Translations under genes and position numbers: made by a program
Notes under the pieces: generated by a model
The model's input: only the letters and a program-made list of their open reading frames with translations
Told to the model about the DNA's origin: nothing
Database searches by the model: none
Shown: one piece after another, positions 60,304-64,000 of the stretch
Numbering within the stretch: position 1 is the stretch's first letter
Layout: each line of letters opens with the position of its first letter
Assembly (NCBI RefSeq): GCF_021545785.1
Contig: NZ_CP079801.1
Span: forward strand, 310,001-374,000
Length of the DNA: 64,000 nt
Reading direction: 5' to 3'
Origin: Halopseudomonas maritima
GTDB taxonomy: Bacteria > Pseudomonadota > Gammaproteobacteria > Pseudomonadales > Pseudomonadaceae

Positions 60304-62706
60304 ATGAGCGATCAGGATTCAGACTACATAGAACACAACGCAGAGGTCTCCAGTCAGGCCAATAGCACCGGTCTGGCAGTGCCGGACCAGCAGTTGCCCA
60401 AGACATTGCATCTACTGCCCATCAACAACCGCCCCTTCTTTCCTGCCCAGGTCATGCCGGTGGTGGTCAACGAGCAGCCTTGGCATCAGACCATTGAGCA
60501 GGTGGCTGGCACTGAGCACAAGGCGCTGTCGCTGTTCTATGTCGATGGCCCGCTAGACGCCGACGGCCGCCTGGACCCACAACAGCTGCCCGATACCGGT
60601 TGCGCGGTGAGAATTCACCATGCCGTGCGGGAGAACGGCAAGATCCAGTTTATCGCTCAGGGCCTGACCCGAGTGCGCATTACCCGCTGGCTGAGCGACA
60701 CACCGCCGTACCGCGTCGAGGTGGAGTATCCCAAGGCACCAGCCGATGAGCGCGATGAAGTGCGCGCCTATGCCATGGCACTGATCAACGCGATCAAGGA
60801 GCTGCTGCCGCTCAATCCGCTGTACAGCGAAGAACTGAAAAACTACCTCAATCGCTTCAGCCCGAACGACCCGTCACCGCTATCCGACTTTGCCGCCGCG
60901 CTCACCTCAGCCAAAGGCGACGCCCTGCAGGATGTGCTGGACACCGTCGGCATTCTGCGCCGCATGGAGAAGGTACTGGGCCTGCTGAAAAAAGAGATCG
61001 AGGTGGCCCGACTGCAAGGCGAGATTACCGCAGAGGTCAACCGCAGCATCAGCGAGCACCAGCGCGAGTTCTTCCTGAAAGAGCAGTTGAAAATCATCCA
61101 GAAAGAACTCGGCCTGTCCAAGGATGACCGCACCGCAGACATCGAGCAGTTTCGCGAACGGCTGGACGGCAAAACACTGCCCGACGATGTCAGCAAACGC
61201 ATCGACGAGGAGCTGAACAAGCTCTCGGTACTGGAAACCGGCTCGCCCGAGTACGCCGTCACCCGCAACTACCTGGATTGGGCCACGGCCCTGCCCTGGG
61301 GTATTACCCATCCTGACCGGATCGACCTGGCCCATGCACGCAAGGTACTCAATCGGGACCACGACGGCCTTGATGACGTCAAGGCGCGCATTCTGGAGTT
61401 TCTGGCGGTGGGCGCCTTCCGCGGCTCGGTAGCCGGCTCGATCATTCTGCTGGTAGGCCCGCCCGGCGTTGGCAAGACCAGCATCGGCCGCTCCATCGCC
61501 GAGAGCCTGGACCGCCCCTTCTATCGCTTCAGCGTCGGCGGCATGCGCGATGAGGCAGAAATCAAGGGGCACCGCCGTACCTACATCGGCGCCATGCCCG
61601 GCAAGTTTGTGCAAGCGCTCAAGGATGTTGGCGTGATGAACCCGGTGATCATGCTCGATGAGATCGACAAGCTCGGTAGCAGCCACCAGGGCGACCCGGC
61701 TTCGGCCCTACTGGAAACCCTTGATCCGGAGCAGAACAGCCAGTTTCTCGACCACTATCTGGACCTGCGCCTGGATTTGTCGAAGGTACTGTTCGTCTGC
61801 ACCGCCAACACGCTCGACAGCATCCCCGGCCCATTGCTGGACCGCATGGACGTGATCCGCCTATCCGGTTACATCACCGAGGAGAAGCTCGCCATCGCCA
61901 AGCATCACCTCTGGCCGCGCCAGCTGGAGCGCGCCGGGCTGCGCAAGAGCCAGCTACGCATCACCGACAAGGCGCTGCGCGAGGTCGTCGAGGGTTACGC
62001 CCGCGAGGCTGGGGTACGCAACCTGGAGAAACAGCTCGGCAAGTTGGTGCGCAAATCGGTAGTGCAACTTCTGGAGGAGCCGGACCAGCGCATCAGCATC
62101 AGGCCTGCCGATCTAAAGGCGCTGCTGGGCACACCCGCCTTTCGTACCGAGAAGCAGCTCAAGGGCACGGGCATCATCACCGGCCTCGCCTGGACGTCGA
62201 TGGGCGGCGCTACCCTGCCGGTCGAAGCTACCCGTATTCACACCCTCAACCGCGGCTTCAAGCTAACCGGGCAACTCGGTGATGTGATGAAGGAGTCGGC
62301 AGAAATTGCCTACAGTTACCTGTGCGCGAATCTGGCGATCTACAAGGCCGACCGCAGTTTCTTCGACGAGGCGTTCGTACATTTGCACGTTCCGGAGGGA
62401 GCCACGCCGAAAGACGGCCCCTCCGCCGGCATCACCATTGCCAGCGCATTGCTCTCACTGGCACGTCAGCAGGCGCCACGCAGCGGCCTGGCGATGACCG
62501 GTGAAATCACCCTGACCGGCCACGTGCTGCCCGTTGGCGGCATACGTGAAAAGGTCATCGCCGCACGTCGTCAGGGCATCCACGAGCTGATTCTGCCAGA
62601 GGCCAACCGGGGCGACTTTGAGGAACTGCCTGACTACCTGCGAGATGGCATGACCGTGCACTTTGCCAAGCACTTCCGGGACGTCGCGAAGCAGCTTTTC
62701 AGCTGA
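60304..62706 (+). CDS. Second Lon-type ATP-dependent protease
   Basis: The 800-residue protein has the Lon substrate-binding domain (residues about 30-230), an AAA+ module with Walker A LVGPPGVGKTSIGRSIAE (about residue 384) and Walker B PVIMLDEIDKLGSSHQGDP, and the Lon proteolytic domain with Ser in KDGPSAGITIA (about 707) and Lys in GGIREKVIAARRQG (about 750). It would degrade misfolded or regulatory proteins in the cytoplasm. Position next to pruR-putA matches the second Lon paralogue of P. aeruginosa (PA0779), which is linked to heat-shock responses, so I do not name it lon. Confidence 0.93.
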   Translation: MSDQDSDYIEHNAEVSSQANSTGLAVPDQQLPKTLHLLPINNRPFFPAQVMPVVVNEQPWHQTIEQVAGTEHKALSLFYVDGPLDADGRLDPQQLPDTGCAVRIHHAVRENGKIQFIAQGLTRVRITRWLSDTPPYRVEVEYPKAPADERDEVRAYAMALINAIKELLPLNPLYSEELKNYLNRFSPNDPSPLSDFAAALTSAKGDALQDVLDTVGILRRMEKVLGLLKKEIEVARLQGEITAEVNRSISEHQREFFLKEQLKIIQKELGLSKDDRTADIEQFRERLDGKTLPDDVSKRIDEELNKLSVLETGSPEYAVTRNYLDWATALPWGITHPDRIDLAHARKVLNRDHDGLDDVKARILEFLAVGAFRGSVAGSIILLVGPPGVGKTSIGRSIAESLDRPFYRFSVGGMRDEAEIKGHRRTYIGAMPGKFVQALKDVGVMNPVIMLDEIDKLGSSHQGDPASALLETLDPEQNSQFLDHYLDLRLDLSKVLFVCTANTLDSIPGPLLDRMDVIRLSGYITEEKLAIAKHHLWPRQLERAGLRKSQLRITDKALREVVEGYAREAGVRNLEKQLGKLVRKSVVQLLEEPDQRISIRPADLKALLGTPAFRTEKQLKGTGIITGLAWTSMGGATLPVEATRIHTLNRGFKLTGQLGDVMKESAEIAYSYLCANLAIYKADRSFFDEAFVHLHVPEGATPKDGPSAGITIASALLSLARQQAPRSGLAMTGEITLTGHVLPVGGIREKVIAARRQGIHELILPEANRGDFEELPDYLRDGMTVHFAKHFRDVAKQLFS

Positions 62707-62720
62707 ACCTGAGGCACAAA

Positions 62721-62752
62721 AAAAGGCGACCCGCATGGGTCGCCTTTTTTTT
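62721..62752. terminator. Bidirectional terminator between the Lon gene and fimV
   Basis: GGCGACCC-GCAT-GGGTCGCC is flanked by A-runs on the left and eight T on the right, serving the convergent Lon and fimV genes. Confidence 0.9.
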
Positions 62753-62763
62753 ATCCAGCACGC

Positions 62764-64000
62764 TTAGCGCTTGGAATCTTCGCGCTCCAGATGATTGAAC
62801 GAGTGGTGCTCGTCCAGCTCCTCAATTTCCGGAAACTCGTGCAAACTGCTCTCGAAGGGCTCATTGTCCATCGCCTCATCTGCCCCTTTACCAGCCTTGC
62901 GTGACGGCGCCGGGGTCAGCCCCTCAATCAGATCCCAGTCCGGGTCCAGGGTGAAATCGTTGAGGTTCATCGGCGTGTCGCCAGCATCCAGGACATCACC
63001 CTGCTCGGCGGAGCCCAGCTCACCGTCAGCCAGCACATCCTCAACAGTGTCCAGCGGCGCGCCACTGGACGTTTCAAGTTGCGGGTAGCGCGCTTTCAAT
63101 TGATCAACACGCTGCATGTCGCCATCCAAACGCGCAATAGCCGACGCCTGCTCAGCAAACCCCTGGGCATCTCCCAGCTCACCGGTCACACGTGCCTGCT
63201 TGAAGCGCAGTTCCAGGTTATCCGGGTCATCGGCAATCGTCTTGTCCAGCAGCTCTCGCGCCTCAGCAAAGCGACCGTAGGTGATGTAGAGATCGACACC
63301 CTCAGCACTGTCTTCAAACGCCCCACCGGCGGAGGCGCCGGCAACGCCGGCGGCAGCCGCAGCGCTGACGCTGGTCACGGGAGCATCACGGCCGGATAAC
63401 GGCGCAGTGCTGCCTGGCGCCGGTGCTGACGGCCGCGGCTTGCCGCGCAGGCGAGATACCGCCCAACCCACCAAAAACGCCAGCAGACCAACCAGCAGAG
63501 ACCACCACAGCATGCCGGAGGACTTGGACTCTTCCGCGGCCGCAGGCATTTCAGCCGCGATGGCCCCAGCGGCCGGATCGTCGCTACCGTAGGGGGAAGC
63601 ATCAGAACCGCCACCACCACTACCAAGGGAGCCGGCTGCGCCGGCCAGGGCCGCAGCCTGCTCCTGCTCTGCCTCACGCGCCGCGCGCAGCACTTCCAGC
63701 TCAGCCTGAAGCGCTGCAATTTGACGATCGCGGGCATCCAGCTCGCTCAGCAGCGCATTGAATCTGCCCTCCAGGTCAGTCAGGCGGCTCTGCAACTGCG
63801 CTGATTCAACTTCTGCTTCGCTCACGTCGTCTTCTTCAATGCGCAGACGGGCTTCACTGTGCTGCGCTACCTCTAGTGCCGAGGGGCCCTCATTCTGTGA
63901 TGCCCCATCAACCTGTTCACCAGTGCTCGCCTGACTGCTTTGCAACGCCATGCGCTGCTGCGCTCCGGCATCGCCATCAGCGGCATCGGAAGCCTCAGCA
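62764..64000 (-). CDS. fimV: FimV-like pilus assembly / polarity protein, partial
   Basis: The frame stays open to the right edge, so the N-terminus is missing. The visible 411 residues show an acidic, Ala/Gln-rich stretch, a coiled coil (LQSRLTDLEGRFNALLSELDARDRQIAALQAELEVLRA, landmark), a single membrane helix (MLWWSLLVGLLAFLVGWAV), a basic linker, and a cytoplasmic TPR-like part (LYITYGRFAEARELLDKTIADDPDNLELRFKQARV). This is the FimV layout: a periplasmic LysM part should lie outside the window. The protein supports type IV pilus assembly and polar localisation. Confidence 0.88.
   Translation of the reverse strand, partial: AEASDAADGDAGAQQRMALQSSQASTGEQVDGASQNEGPSALEVAQHSEARLRIEEDDVSEAEVESAQLQSRLTDLEGRFNALLSELDARDRQIAALQAELEVLRAAREAEQEQAAALAGAAGSLGSGGGGSDASPYGSDDPAAGAIAAEMPAAAEESKSSGMLWWSLLVGLLAFLVGWAVSRLRGKPRPSAPAPGSTAPLSGRDAPVTSVSAAAAAGVAGASAGGAFEDSAEGVDLYITYGRFAEARELLDKTIADDPDNLELRFKQARVTGELGDAQGFAEQASAIARLDGDMQRVDQLKARYPQLETSSGAPLDTVEDVLADGELGSAEQGDVLDAGDTPMNLNDFTLDPDWDLIEGLTPAPSRKAGKGADEAMDNEPFESSLHEFPEIEELDEHHSFNHLEREDSKR

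Overview
The window looks like chromosome of a gammaproteobacterium of the Pseudomonas lineage (Pseudomonas sensu lato, possibly a marine Halopseudomonas-type strain). The evidence is gene content and order familiar from P. aeruginosa: thrS-infC-rpmI-rplT-pheS-pheT-ihfA-MerR-tRNA-Pro; uvrB divergent from an aromatic aminotransferase next to tRNA-Asn; hrpA-fadD1-fadD2-lysophospholipase-phaJ1; putP-putA-pruR-second Lon. The backbone is GC-rich, while about 1.6-4.5 kb is clearly AT-richer. No rRNA operon or CRISPR array was seen. The last gene (fimV) runs off the right edge, and an integrated element runs off the left edge.

Layout. (1) 1-5.2 kb is the end of an integrated element abutting the 3' end of tRNA-Pro(GGG). 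It carries a rolling-circle (HUH, inovirus Gp2-like) replication protein, an AlpA-type regulator, a divergent pair of unrecognised large proteins around a perfect 26-bp palindrome, and a decayed IS481-type transposase. (2) 5.3-12.9 kb is the translation and IHF super-operon, with an AUU-start infC and a terminator/attenuator before pheST, followed by tRNA-Val. (3) 13-29.6 kb holds a MITE-like palindromic element, uvrB, the aminotransferase, tRNA-Asn, azoreductase, LysR, a hydrolase, ppiA, the ada-alkA alkylation-repair operon, several small unknown genes, a BrkB-type membrane protein, a beta-lactamase-fold hydrolase, a DUF2057 lipoprotein and a porin.

(4) 29.8-33.7 kb is the most interesting accessory system: a KAS III-like synthase, an ECF sigma factor, a soluble zinc-type anti-sigma factor, and hvfABC. 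HvfA is a secreted Cys-rich precursor with two EGKCGEG(S/T)CG repeats, HvfB is a DUF692/MNIO peptide-modifying enzyme, and HvfC is its DUF2063 partner. A textbook ECF promoter (TGTAAC-N16-CGTCTA) lies just upstream of hvfA, so the locus reads as a sigma-controlled, post-translationally modified, metal-binding peptide (bufferin-like) module.

(5) 34-43 kb covers hrpA and fatty-acid activation (fadD1, fadD2) with a lipase-like hydrolase and phaJ1, which feeds beta-oxidation intermediates to PHA synthesis. (6) 43-54 kb covers a MoxR/VWA pair, cysK, aceK, a cold-shock gene whose terminator is split by a complete IS4-family insertion (19-bp inverted repeats, 11-bp target duplication), a TetR regulator, a membrane protein and oligopeptidase B. 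(7) 54-62.7 kb is proline catabolism (putP, putA, pruR) plus a second Lon-type protease, then partial fimV.

All functional names come from reading the translated sequences and remembering families; no search was run.
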